Source of the DNA: an uncultured Dysosmobacter sp.
GTDB taxonomy: Bacteria > Bacillota > Clostridia > Oscillospirales > Oscillospiraceae
DNA length: 5,609 nucleotides
NCBI GenBank assembly: GCA_934504065.1
Contig: CAKSVQ010000146.1
Span: 1 to 5,609, forward strand
Direction: 5' to 3'
Below, one piece after another: positions 1 to 5,388 of the stretch. Made by a program: the position numbers and the translations under genes. Position 1 is the first letter of the stretch; each line of letters opens with the position of its first letter. Under the pieces are notes generated by a model. That model was not told where the DNA came from. It saw only the letters and a program-made list of their open reading frames with translations, and searched no databases.

Positions 1-426
1 GCATTTATCAACACGTTTGGTATGGATCGGGAAACCTCTTCGGCGGACCCAGCTCTCCATTTGGTAGCTGTATGACTGGGCATTATCCGTAAGCGCAATC
101 ACCAGCTGGTTGAAGGTCACATAGTCGCCAGAATCCAGCACCCCGCCAAGGCCCAGTCTTTCAGCCCGAACCTTGATCGCCGATACTGTCCGCTCCAGCG
201 CCTTGGCGATGCCAGGAATGGATACCGTGCCCCAATGGTCTTCCAGATACTGTTCTTCCTCCGGCGCCCAAGTCTTCTGCGGGGAGCATCGCAGTTCCCG
301 GCGTCTGTTACGCACGGCGCCCTCCATCCGTTTCAGGGCCGCGGCCATCTCCGCGTCACTCTGTGTTTTCCAGTGGTCACGGATGTATTGCTCTTCTTCA
401 CTTGTCCAACGGCGATAGTCGTTCAT
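1..426 (-). CDS. Tandem Myb/SANT-like helix-turn-helix DNA-binding protein (partial, C-terminus beyond left edge)
   Basis: The frame is open from ATG at 426 to base 1, giving 142 residues with no stop, so the C-terminus lies outside the window. Two homologous helical repeats are visible. Repeat 1 (about residues 7-46) begins WTSEEEQYIRDHW and ends AVRNRRRELRC; repeat 2 (about 53-92) begins WAPEEEQYLEDHWG and ends AIKVRAERLGLG. Each has the Trp-x3-EE start and the basic recognition helix of Myb/SANT-like homeodomain folds. A third segment (about 101-142, starting DYVTFNQLV, then SYSYQMESWVRRRG and HTKRVDK) resembles another HTH that follows such repeats in Clostridial phage proteins, as I recall them. 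AAAAAGGA lies 7 nt before the ATG, inside the last codons of the polymerase gene, with only 3 nt between the genes, so co-translation is likely. The role is probably DNA-binding regulation or replication; the target is unknown. The family call is firm, the function is not. Confidence 0.82.
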   Translation of the reverse strand, partial: MNDYRRWTSEEEQYIRDHWKTQSDAEMAAALKRMEGAVRNRRRELRCSPQKTWAPEEEQYLEDHWGTVSIPGIAKALERTVSAIKVRAERLGLGGVLDSGDYVTFNQLVIALTDNAQSYSYQMESWVRRRGFPIHTKRVDKC

Positions 427-429
427 AAG

Positions 430-2448
430 TCAATCCTTTTTGAAATATCCGTCCACCCAGCCATCGGCATTCAGCGGCAGCCCCGGTGCCCATGGGATCG
501 GCTGCGACATGATCTCTACCACCCGATTAAGATAGGCCAGCTCCGTGGGGGCCTCGATCACTACCTCGTCATGGATGTCGAATACGATCCGGTAGCCGGC
601 GGCGGTCAGCTGTTCCATAGCGAAGAATAGGCAATCCCGGGCCACAGCCTGCGTGATATTCTCCACCAGCTTACCGCCGTAGGTCTCCAGCTCCGTCCAT
701 CTCTTGGAGGTCTGGTTCTGGCCCCAATAACACAGGCTGGGCTTGCCAAAACGATTGACGCCCATATGGGGCTGCACATAGTAGAGCTTTCGCTTGCTGG
801 GGAGTAGGATTGTCATAAAATCCAGACCGTTATCCGGGTCAAACTCCCGCCCAATGGTGACGGGGCCCACCGTGGACGTTCGGCCATTCTGCACAGCTTC
901 CAGCGCTGCAGCTTCAATCTGATACCAGAAATTCACGATAGCCGGGTTAGACCGGCGCCAGCGGTTTACGATGTCCGGTAGTTCATCTTCCGTCAGACCG
1001 CTGCGAAGGGCCCCCATATTGATAAGCGCCCCGGAGCCGCCCTGATAACCCAGGGCCAGCGTAGCCACCTTGCCTTTTGCCCGGTATGTGTACTCCGGAT
1101 TGCCTTTCGTGATTTTTTCCATCGGTACGCCAAACATCTGGGACGCCGTGGCCTCGTAAATCTTACCGTGGGTCCTGAAGACCTCCAGCACCCATTCTTC
1201 ACCGGAAAGCCAGGCAATCACCCGGGCCTCAATGGCCGAGAAGTCGGCATCGATAAAGGACATGCCCGGCGCCGCCACAAACACCGTGCGGATCAGCGCC
1301 GAAAGGGTAGAAGTAACGCTGCCATAAATCAGCCGCAGTGCATCCAGATTCCGGCCGCGTACCAATTCCCGGGCGGCGCTGGTGGCCGGAACAACATCAT
1401 GTGGGAGATTCTGTACCTGTACCAGCCGGCCGGCTTCCCGCCCGGTACGGTTGGCGCCGTAAAACTGCAGCAGGCCCCGGATACGGTTATCCGCGCAGAC
1501 ACAGGTTTCTACGGCGTTATATTTCTTTGTGCTGGTTTTCCCCAATTCTTTCCGGATTTCCAGCATCCGCCGGGCGTCCTCACTGGGTAATTCCTTTCCC
1601 AGCAGATCTGTGACCGTGTCTTTCCGCAGATCCGTAAGATCTTCGCCGGTTTCCTCCTGCAGCCATTTGGTAAGCTGTGCGACGCTGTTCGGGTTCTCAA
1701 GACCGCTGATCCGTCGGGCCTCATCCAACAGCTGGTTCTTTACGGTTTCGCCCAGATAGATGGCACCGTCAGCAAGGTCCATATCGACCGCCACGCCGCG
1801 CAGGTTGATGAGTTGGTCCAGCTCCCATTGGCGCTGGACGGTCTCAGGGACAACCACCCGGGCCAGACGTCGGTCAATCTCCATCTCCGCAACCACGTCC
1901 TGGTCGTTGTAGGTCTTGAACAGTTCCCACCTTTCAGGCTCATGCTGTGGCAGGTTCCGGGTACGACCGCCGTTGCTCTTTGTCGGGCTACAGGGCGCAC
2001 AGAAATACCGAATCAGTGCCTTGCCCGCAGTCAGCTTCTGTTTATCCTCTGGCAGCCCCAAAGCGCGGCCGGTGGCATCCAGTCCGGCGGGGTAGCCGGC
2101 ATACATGCCGCGCAGCATGGAACACCGCCACTGAGGCAGCCATGTAATGGCGGAGAAGCCGTTGTGCCGCTCATTTTCAGCAAGTTTGAAATGCCGGCTC
2201 AAGCAATACCATTCAAAGGCCGCGTTATAAGCGTGCTTAACGCAGTCCCGGTCAAAGAGCCAGCGAAGAACTTCCTGCGGCAGATAGGCGCCGGGTTGTG
2301 TCAGGTCTACCACCTGCACCGGTGCCCCATCCAGAGAATAGCCAAACAGAAGGACTTGGAAGGCGGGACTCTGCGCATATTTATAAAGGCCGGCTTTGCC
2401 GATGTCGATGTCGCTGAAGGTTTCAAGGTCAATAAAAAGGTGGTGCAT
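430..2448 (-). CDS. Phage family A DNA polymerase with 3'-5' exonuclease domain
   Basis: This 672-residue protein copies DNA from a primed template and should be the phage's replicative or gap-filling polymerase. The N-terminal proofreading domain (about 1-195) shows Exo I as FIDLETF with D7 and E9, Exo II as HAYNAAFE (N75, E79) and Exo III as YNDQD (Y180, D184). The polymerase domain shows GRLVQVQNLPH (340-350), motif A DADFSAIEARV (D402 catalytic, E407), motif B R456-x3-K460-x7-Y468 and motif C IHDE (H626, D627 catalytic). There is no 5'-3' nuclease domain, as is usual for phage enzymes and unlike bacterial Pol I of about 900 residues. In Exo II a Glu takes the place of the usual Asp; I recall similar phage polymerases with this change, so proofreading is probably kept. 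The start is set by AGGAGG 5 nt before the ATG. The gene follows the ssDNA-binding protein after a 62-nt gap holding a strong hairpin, and the Myb-like gene begins 3 nt after its stop. Confidence 0.96.
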   Translation of the reverse strand: MHHLFIDLETFSDIDIGKAGLYKYAQSPAFQVLLFGYSLDGAPVQVVDLTQPGAYLPQEVLRWLFDRDCVKHAYNAAFEWYCLSRHFKLAENERHNGFSAITWLPQWRCSMLRGMYAGYPAGLDATGRALGLPEDKQKLTAGKALIRYFCAPCSPTKSNGGRTRNLPQHEPERWELFKTYNDQDVVAEMEIDRRLARVVVPETVQRQWELDQLINLRGVAVDMDLADGAIYLGETVKNQLLDEARRISGLENPNSVAQLTKWLQEETGEDLTDLRKDTVTDLLGKELPSEDARRMLEIRKELGKTSTKKYNAVETCVCADNRIRGLLQFYGANRTGREAGRLVQVQNLPHDVVPATSAARELVRGRNLDALRLIYGSVTSTLSALIRTVFVAAPGMSFIDADFSAIEARVIAWLSGEEWVLEVFRTHGKIYEATASQMFGVPMEKITKGNPEYTYRAKGKVATLALGYQGGSGALINMGALRSGLTEDELPDIVNRWRRSNPAIVNFWYQIEAAALEAVQNGRTSTVGPVTIGREFDPDNGLDFMTILLPSKRKLYYVQPHMGVNRFGKPSLCYWGQNQTSKRWTELETYGGKLVENITQAVARDCLFFAMEQLTAAGYRIVFDIHDEVVIEAPTELAYLNRVVEIMSQPIPWAPGLPLNADGWVDGYFKKD
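434..441 (-). promoter_or_regulatory. Ribosome binding site of the Myb/SANT-like gene
   Basis: The minus strand reads AAAAAGGA, 7 nt before the ATG at 426. It sits inside the last codons (Lys-Lys-Asp) of the upstream polymerase gene. It fixes the start of a reading frame that has no stop codon inside the window. Confidence 0.75.
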
Positions 2449-2453
2449 GGTGT

Positions 2454-2459
2454 CCTCCT
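2454..2459 (-). promoter_or_regulatory. Ribosome binding site of the DNA polymerase gene
   Basis: The minus strand reads AGGAGG, 5 nt before the ATG at 2448. The surrounding ATCAGGAGG is repeated exactly in the 3' arm of the hairpin just upstream, so the hairpin's 5' arm could also pair with this site over 8 bp. This is a strong Shine-Dalgarno site with a possible structural competitor. Confidence 0.85.
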
Positions 2460-2468
2460 GATTGAAAT

Positions 2469-2499
2469 AGGGCCTCCTGATTTTTGTTCAGGAGGCCCT
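2469..2499 (-). terminator. Intergenic hairpin, possible leaky terminator or translational attenuator
   Basis: Bases 2488-2499 and 2469-2480 form a perfect 12-bp, GC-rich stem with a 7-nt loop in the gap between the ssDNA-binding protein and polymerase genes. In minus-strand RNA the stem is followed by UAUUUCAAU, which is only moderately U-rich, so full termination is doubtful. A leaky terminator, an mRNA stability element or a translational control hairpin all fit. The stem starts 11 nt after the upstream stop codon (TAA, 2511-2513) and ends 9 nt before the polymerase AGGAGG, so ribosomes on either side could affect its folding. The strength of the stem is directly visible; its role is inferred. 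Confidence 0.6.
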
Positions 2500-2510
2500 T
2501 GCGATTGGAC

Positions 2511-3233
2511 TTAGGTATTGGGCCAGCCAGTGGGCGCGGGATCAGTCGGCCAAGCGCCGGGGCCCTGCTGTGCGGGTGCACCCCAAGCAGGGGCCACCGG
2601 AGCAGCCGCAGGTGCAGGAGCAGCGCCCCAAGCAGGTGCAGGAGCAGGTGCAGGAGCAGCGCCCCAAGCAGGTGCAGCAGGGGCGGTGCCAACAGCAGAG
2701 AAGGCTTCTTCAGCGGTTACGCGGCTGCCAAGGGGCTCCCCGTCCCGGGTCTTCTGGATGCCGTTGAGGCCGCAGCCAATGCCCTTCTTGCCGGCGGAAT
2801 TGTAAGCGAAGAAGGTCACATTGACGTTGCCATAGCAACCGGAATAGATCTCGGCGGGATTGATGATCTTCTGGATCTGCGCGTCCACAACGAAGGGAGG
2901 CCGATCTGCCTTGCTGCTGGCGGTAAACACCCAGCAGCCCTTGCACTCAATGCCAAACGCCTGCCCGTCAGAGGGGCGGACGCCGTCACCGTCATGGATG
3001 CAGATAGACGGAACAGGGGGCCGGACGCCGCTCCACTTGGCGGTCACCCCCGCCTCGATAGCGGCGTTGACAGTGGCATCCATAGCGGCCTTCGCCTGCG
3101 TGTTGGACTTGGGGACGAGGATCGTCACAGAAAACTTGGGCTCGGCCTGGGGGTTATTGGCGGGGGCCTGAGGCTGGAACACATTGCAATAGGACAGCCG
3201 GCACTCGCCGATGGTGATGGTGGTAGGATTCAT
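2511..3233 (-). CDS. DUF2815 phage single-stranded DNA-binding protein with Ala/Pro/Trp-Gly repeat tail
   Basis: This 240-residue protein should coat and protect single-stranded DNA during phage replication and recombination. The core (about 1-172) matches my memory of DUF2815, the family of the ssDNA-binding protein of Enterobacter phage Enc34, an OB-fold protein. Typical signs are TITIGECRLSY at the N-terminus, a KFSVTILVPK strand (33-42), and the signature near 138-171 with VTFFAYNSAGKKGIGCGL, then GIQKTRDGEPLG. From about 184 to 240 the sequence is a low-complexity Ala/Pro tail with repeated PAWG and late AWP and GWP motifs. It has none of the acidic tip used by bacterial SSB and T7 gp2.5 to recruit partners. 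I chose ATG at 3233, with AAAGGA 11 nt upstream inside the preceding gene; a TTG at 3242 would add three residues but sits too close to that site. The gene follows the basic unknown protein by 5 nt. Confidence 0.9.
   Translation of the reverse strand: MNPTTITIGECRLSYCNVFQPQAPANNPQAEPKFSVTILVPKSNTQAKAAMDATVNAAIEAGVTAKWSGVRPPVPSICIHDGDGVRPSDGQAFGIECKGCWVFTASSKADRPPFVVDAQIQKIINPAEIYSGCYGNVNVTFFAYNSAGKKGIGCGLNGIQKTRDGEPLGSRVTAEEAFSAVGTAPAAPAWGAAPAPAPAPAWGAAPAPAAAPVAPAWGAPAQQGPGAWPTDPAPTGWPNT
2611..2676. repeat. 36-bp-period tandem repeat inside the ssDNA-binding protein gene
   Basis: Bases 2611-2640 and 2647-2676 are identical over 30 nt, giving a 36-nt (12-codon) period. On the coding strand they give repeated Ala/Pro runs around PAWG. 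A shorter related copy near 2580-2592 lies 45 nt away, also in frame. Because the period is a multiple of three, copy-number change by slippage would lengthen or shorten the tail without a frameshift. Confidence 0.85.
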
Positions 3234-3238
3234 ACGAT

Positions 3239-3625
3239 TCAACTTCCTTTCTCAATTTCGGCCTGCATGGCCTGTAACGCCACCCAGCGGTCATGCCGGG
3301 CCTTGGCGCGTTTAACGTTGTTCTTCAGGCGGCGGTTGTTCTTCAGGATCTCGAGATTTTTCGCAGACCGGGAGCGCCTGTTGACCAGCCGCCATTCGTT
3401 GGTATATTGCCTGCTGCTGTTCTCCCACGCGCGCTTAGACGCCTGTACCCAAGCGCTGATGCTTTCGGCGACGCACGAGGCGTCAGCGCAAAAAAGGTTA
3501 CGGGGGTCATGCAGCAGTGTGAAGATCTTCCGGACATTTTTCCGTGGCAGTTCCGGGAGTTTTGTCAGCAGAATCTCCGCGTAGTAATCATCAATGCTGA
3601 TCCGCAGCACATTGCCTTTACGCAT
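3239..3625 (-). CDS. Small basic protein of unknown function
   Basis: I do not recognise this 128-residue protein. It begins MRKGNVLRISIDDYYAEILL, has a central part with two Cys residues (FCADASCVAES), and ends in a strongly basic, probably helical region rich in Arg, Lys and Asn (NRRSRSAKN, NNRRLKNNVKRAKARH) before QAMQAEIEKGS. The charge suggests contact with nucleic acid, but no catalytic motif is visible. I chose the ATG at 3625, with GAGG 4 nt upstream. It overlaps the stop of the DUF2800 gene by 8 nt, which implies translational coupling; an earlier in-frame ATG at 3661 has no ribosome binding site and would overlap the nuclease gene more deeply. It is sandwiched between a nuclease and an ssDNA-binding protein, so an accessory role in phage replication or recombination is a reasonable guess only. 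Confidence 0.75.
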   Translation of the reverse strand: MRKGNVLRISIDDYYAEILLTKLPELPRKNVRKIFTLLHDPRNLFCADASCVAESISAWVQASKRAWENSSRQYTNEWRLVNRRSRSAKNLEILKNNRRLKNNVKRAKARHDRWVALQAMQAEIEKGS

Positions 3626-4829
3626 TGGCCTCAACCGGATGGAAGGCCGCCTCCGCCACATTGTAGGGTGCCCGCTTGTCGCTGGCGGGTACCAATGTAG
3701 GCTTACCCGGCTGTTTCACAACCAGATCATCTGCCACATTGGCGAAACCACGCTTGCCCAGAATCTTTTCCAGCGCCGGCGCGGTCACGGGCTTTCGCTC
3801 CCACAGCAGGGCGGCATCCACGCCGCGGGCCTCCAAGGTCATAAAGGCGGTGTCTGTATCACCCCATGCCCGAGAGCCACGGCCTTCCACGACCTTGTAG
3901 CCGGGGATGTCCTTGCCGCCCAGGCAGGCTTTCAGGGCGTAGTCCTCCAAGTCCTTGTACCAGCTGATCAGGCCCTCGGCTTCCGCCAGAGCAGCGCCTA
4001 CCTCAGCGTCGGATAGCAGCGGCCCGCTGTAATCGGCAGGGAGTTTGTCAGACCCGGCAGCCGGTGCGGTCTGATACTTCCGACCGGCGTCCAGCACCGC
4101 CGCCGCCCGGGCGGAGCACTGTGCCTTTCCCCGGCACCAGCGGCAGCACTCTCCGGGAGTAGCAGGGGCCGTCCCATCCAAAGCTCGTTTTGCGGCGGGT
4201 GCCACGTATTCGCACCCCCATTTCTGGATCTCCTCGGTAGTGGTATCCCAGGTCTTGATGCCGCCGGCATGGGGCTGCACGATGATGAGCCTGACGTCCG
4301 TCAGCACATCACCGTAGATCATGCGGAAAGTCTGGAGTGCTCCAAGTGCGTAAAGCTGCATCTGTGGATTATGTTCCGCATCGACGGGGACACCGGAACC
4401 GTTCTTGTAGTCAACAACCGTGATCCGGTTGCCGCCGATCAGGATACAGTCCGAGGTGCCGAAGCCTCCCGGTGCATACTCGGAATAGTCCACCCGAACT
4501 TCCAACGCTACAAACGGGGCGCTGGGGTAGGTTAAAGCTTCGGCCTTTACGGCTTCCAGATAAGTATCAGTTGCCTCGTCCATATCGGGGGCATACACCG
4601 GGTCTTCGCGAAATTTCTTCAATCTGGCGTTGTAGGCACGCTTGCCAACGGGCTCGATAAAGTAGCTCCGGAGCTTGTACTCTCCGATGGCGTGGGCCAA
4701 ACGGCCGGCCTCCGCATACTGGCTGGGGGCCTCCGGGAACAGCTTCTGCATGTTCAGATACTGCGCGCATCCGCTCCAGCCGACAATACTCGATGCACCC
4801 AGGTCGGAATGTACTTCAGGCGTTGGCAT
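3618..4829 (-). CDS. DUF2800 family RecB/Cas4-like PD-(D/E)XK nuclease with predicted Fe-S cluster
   Basis: This 403-residue protein is probably a DNA exonuclease that resects ends for phage replication or recombination. The N-terminal pattern LGASSIVGWSGCAQY followed by YAEAGRLAHAIGE (H46, E50) fits DUF2800. The nuclease core shows GTSDCIL (D127), VVDYKNG (D140, K142) and QMQLY (Q156, Y160), which match motifs I-III and the QxxxY motif of RecB-family nucleases. Cys21 with C229, C232 and C238 (C-x2-C-x5-C) would form the 4Fe-4S site known from AddB and Cas4; C228 is an extra neighbouring Cys. The C-terminal part (about 270-403) carries the helical ISWYKDLEDYALK stretch and no further catalytic motif I can see. 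The ATG shares one base with the stop of the preceding gene (TGATG), which supports the start and coupling; only a weak GGGGG lies about 10 nt upstream. The family assignment is strong; activity is inferred from conserved residues. Confidence 0.92.
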   Translation of the reverse strand: MPTPEVHSDLGASSIVGWSGCAQYLNMQKLFPEAPSQYAEAGRLAHAIGEYKLRSYFIEPVGKRAYNARLKKFREDPVYAPDMDEATDTYLEAVKAEALTYPSAPFVALEVRVDYSEYAPGGFGTSDCILIGGNRITVVDYKNGSGVPVDAEHNPQMQLYALGALQTFRMIYGDVLTDVRLIIVQPHAGGIKTWDTTTEEIQKWGCEYVAPAAKRALDGTAPATPGECCRWCRGKAQCSARAAAVLDAGRKYQTAPAAGSDKLPADYSGPLLSDAEVGAALAEAEGLISWYKDLEDYALKACLGGKDIPGYKVVEGRGSRAWGDTDTAFMTLEARGVDAALLWERKPVTAPALEKILGKRGFANVADDLVVKQPGKPTLVPASDKRAPYNVAEAAFHPVEANA

Positions 4830-5248
4830 CAGATCTGCGCCCCCAATCCCCGCATAGCCTGGACAAAGGCGGCGGTCTGCTCTTGCGGCAGCTGAGTCAA
4901 AGACTGGAGCCCGAACTGCTGCAGAAGACCATTGAGCGCAGCCAGCTTCTCCGGGCCCTGTTGGGCCAGCATAGCGCCGGCACGGGCGATATCGTCAATG
5001 CCGTACTTGGGGGCGCTGGTAGGGATTGCGGGGCTCGGAGCGGGGGCCACGGTGGGCGCCGGAGTCGGGGCCGGGGCCGGGGTCGTGGGAGCTGCGGGCG
5101 GTGCTGTGGGCGCGGGAGCAACGGGAGTTTCGGGCGGTGCTGTGGGTGCGGGGGCAGAGCTTGCCTTGCCGGCGATAGCCCGCGCCAGCAGTGCCAGGTC
5201 GGGGAAGTGAATTTCGCCCTGGACATTGACGTTGATTTGAGTATTCAT
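4829..5248 (-). CDS. Unknown phage protein: N-terminal strand region, Ala/Pro/Thr linker, helical C-terminal domain
   Basis: This 139-residue protein opens the compact operon. Residues 1-28 (MNTQINVNVQGEIHF, then PDLALLARAIAGK) look like a beta strand followed by a helix. Residues 29-80 are almost entirely Ala, Pro and Thr and should form an extended flexible linker. Residues 81-139 start KYGIDDIARAGAMLA and end with FGLQSLTQLP and AMRGLGAQI, which predicts a compact helical bundle. I have the impression of similar C-terminal domains in other Firmicute phage proteins next to DUF2800 genes, but I know no name or function for them. The start is decided by AAGGAGGA 7 nt before the ATG at 5248; an in-frame ATG at 5449 would add 67 residues but would read through the structured leader and the end of the upstream gene. 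Its position suggests a partner of the nuclease or ssDNA-binding protein. Confidence 0.85.
   Translation of the reverse strand: MNTQINVNVQGEIHFPDLALLARAIAGKASSAPAPTAPPETPVAPAPTAPPAAPTTPAPAPTPAPTVAPAPSPAIPTSAPKYGIDDIARAGAMLAQQGPEKLAALNGLLQQFGLQSLTQLPQEQTAAFVQAMRGLGAQI
5095..5156. repeat. 36-bp-period imperfect repeat encoding the Ala/Pro/Thr linker
   Basis: Bases 5095-5120 and 5131-5156 match at 24 of 26 positions with a 36-nt period, equal to 12 codons. On the coding strand they encode repeated APTAPP blocks. Shorter GGGGCC-like repeats continue near 5065-5085. This lies in the linker of the unknown protein and has the same period as the repeat in the ssDNA-binding protein gene. Confidence 0.75.
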
Positions 5249-5255
5249 ATCTGGG

Positions 5256-5263
5256 TCCTCCTT
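5256..5263 (-). promoter_or_regulatory. Ribosome binding site of the first operon gene
   Basis: The minus strand reads AAGGAGGA, 7 nt before the ATG at 5248, a near-ideal match to the Firmicute anti-Shine-Dalgarno sequence. A 16-nt A/U-rich stretch separates it from the last base of the leader stem, so folding of that stem could influence access to it. It decides the start against the much longer in-frame alternative. Confidence 0.88.
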
Positions 5264-5279
5264 GATGAAATTATATTTT

Positions 5280-5375
5280 TCCAGCCCTCTGCCGGACGCC
5301 CCGCAGCTAACCTGATCGGGGCAACCCGGCAAAAAGAGAGTTGCGGGCGTTGGACACGCCCGGCAGAAGGCTGGA
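5280..5375 (-). ncRNA. Structured 5' leader RNA, candidate cis-regulatory element (possible DUF2800 RNA motif)
   Basis: In minus-strand RNA, bases 5375-5357 pair with 5298-5280 in 19 consecutive pairs: 17 Watson-Crick and two G-U (5368 with 5287, and 5359 with 5296). On the plus strand those two positions would be A-C mismatches, so the structure favours minus-strand RNA, the sense of the downstream genes. The stem closes 58 nt that can form a second 6-bp stem (5347-5342 with 5305-5300). It begins 12 nt after an upstream stop codon and ends 16 nt before the AAGGAGGA of the next gene. It is not followed by a U tract, so it is not an ordinary terminator. Computational surveys have described RNA motifs named after DUF2800 and DUF2815 upstream of such phage genes; I cannot check the consensus here, so membership is a hypothesis. 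The stem is seen; regulation is inferred. Confidence 0.65.
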
Positions 5376-5388
5376 TGATCTGGATGAT
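5371..5388. repeat. Two perfect tandem copies of a 9-bp unit at the gene end and leader stem
   Basis: Bases 5371-5379 and 5380-5388 are both CTGGATGAT. The last base of the second copy is part of the upstream gene's stop codon, and the first copy contributes the base of the leader stem. The second copy offers an alternative CCAG on the RNA for the lower end of the stem, so the stem could slip by one unit. Confidence 0.6.

Noticed and set aside
1813..2514. A 233-codon plus-strand open frame opposite the polymerase gene.
   Set aside because: The polymerase on the other strand has all family motifs; this frame has no recognisable motif and reads as an antisense shadow.
2429..2692. A Leu-rich minus-strand frame spanning the SSB tail, the hairpin and the polymerase start, which looks like a membrane peptide.
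   Set aside because: The Leu/His-rich pattern is the GC-rich Ala/Pro repeat read one base out of frame; it has no ribosome binding site of its own.
2484..3584. A 366-codon plus-strand open frame opposite the ssDNA-binding protein and basic protein genes.
   Set aside because: It lies antisense to well-supported genes, is rich in Arg, Gly and Ser as expected of high-GC antisense frames, has no ribosome binding site and matches no family I know.
3626..3661. An earlier ATG at 3661 for the small basic protein.
   Set aside because: No ribosome binding site precedes it and it would deepen the overlap with the nuclease gene; ATG 3625 has GAGG and a typical 8-nt coupling overlap.
5270..5275. A perfect minus-strand TATAAT in the A/T-rich stretch before the first operon gene.
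   Set aside because: No -35-like hexamer lies at the right spacing; the upstream bases are the GC-rich leader stem. A start here would remove the leader, so I do not call a promoter.
5280..5375. The leader stem as an intrinsic terminator of the upstream gene.
   Set aside because: The stem is followed by GGAAAAAUAUAA on the minus-strand RNA, not a U tract, and the enclosed 58-nt region is far too large for a normal terminator loop.
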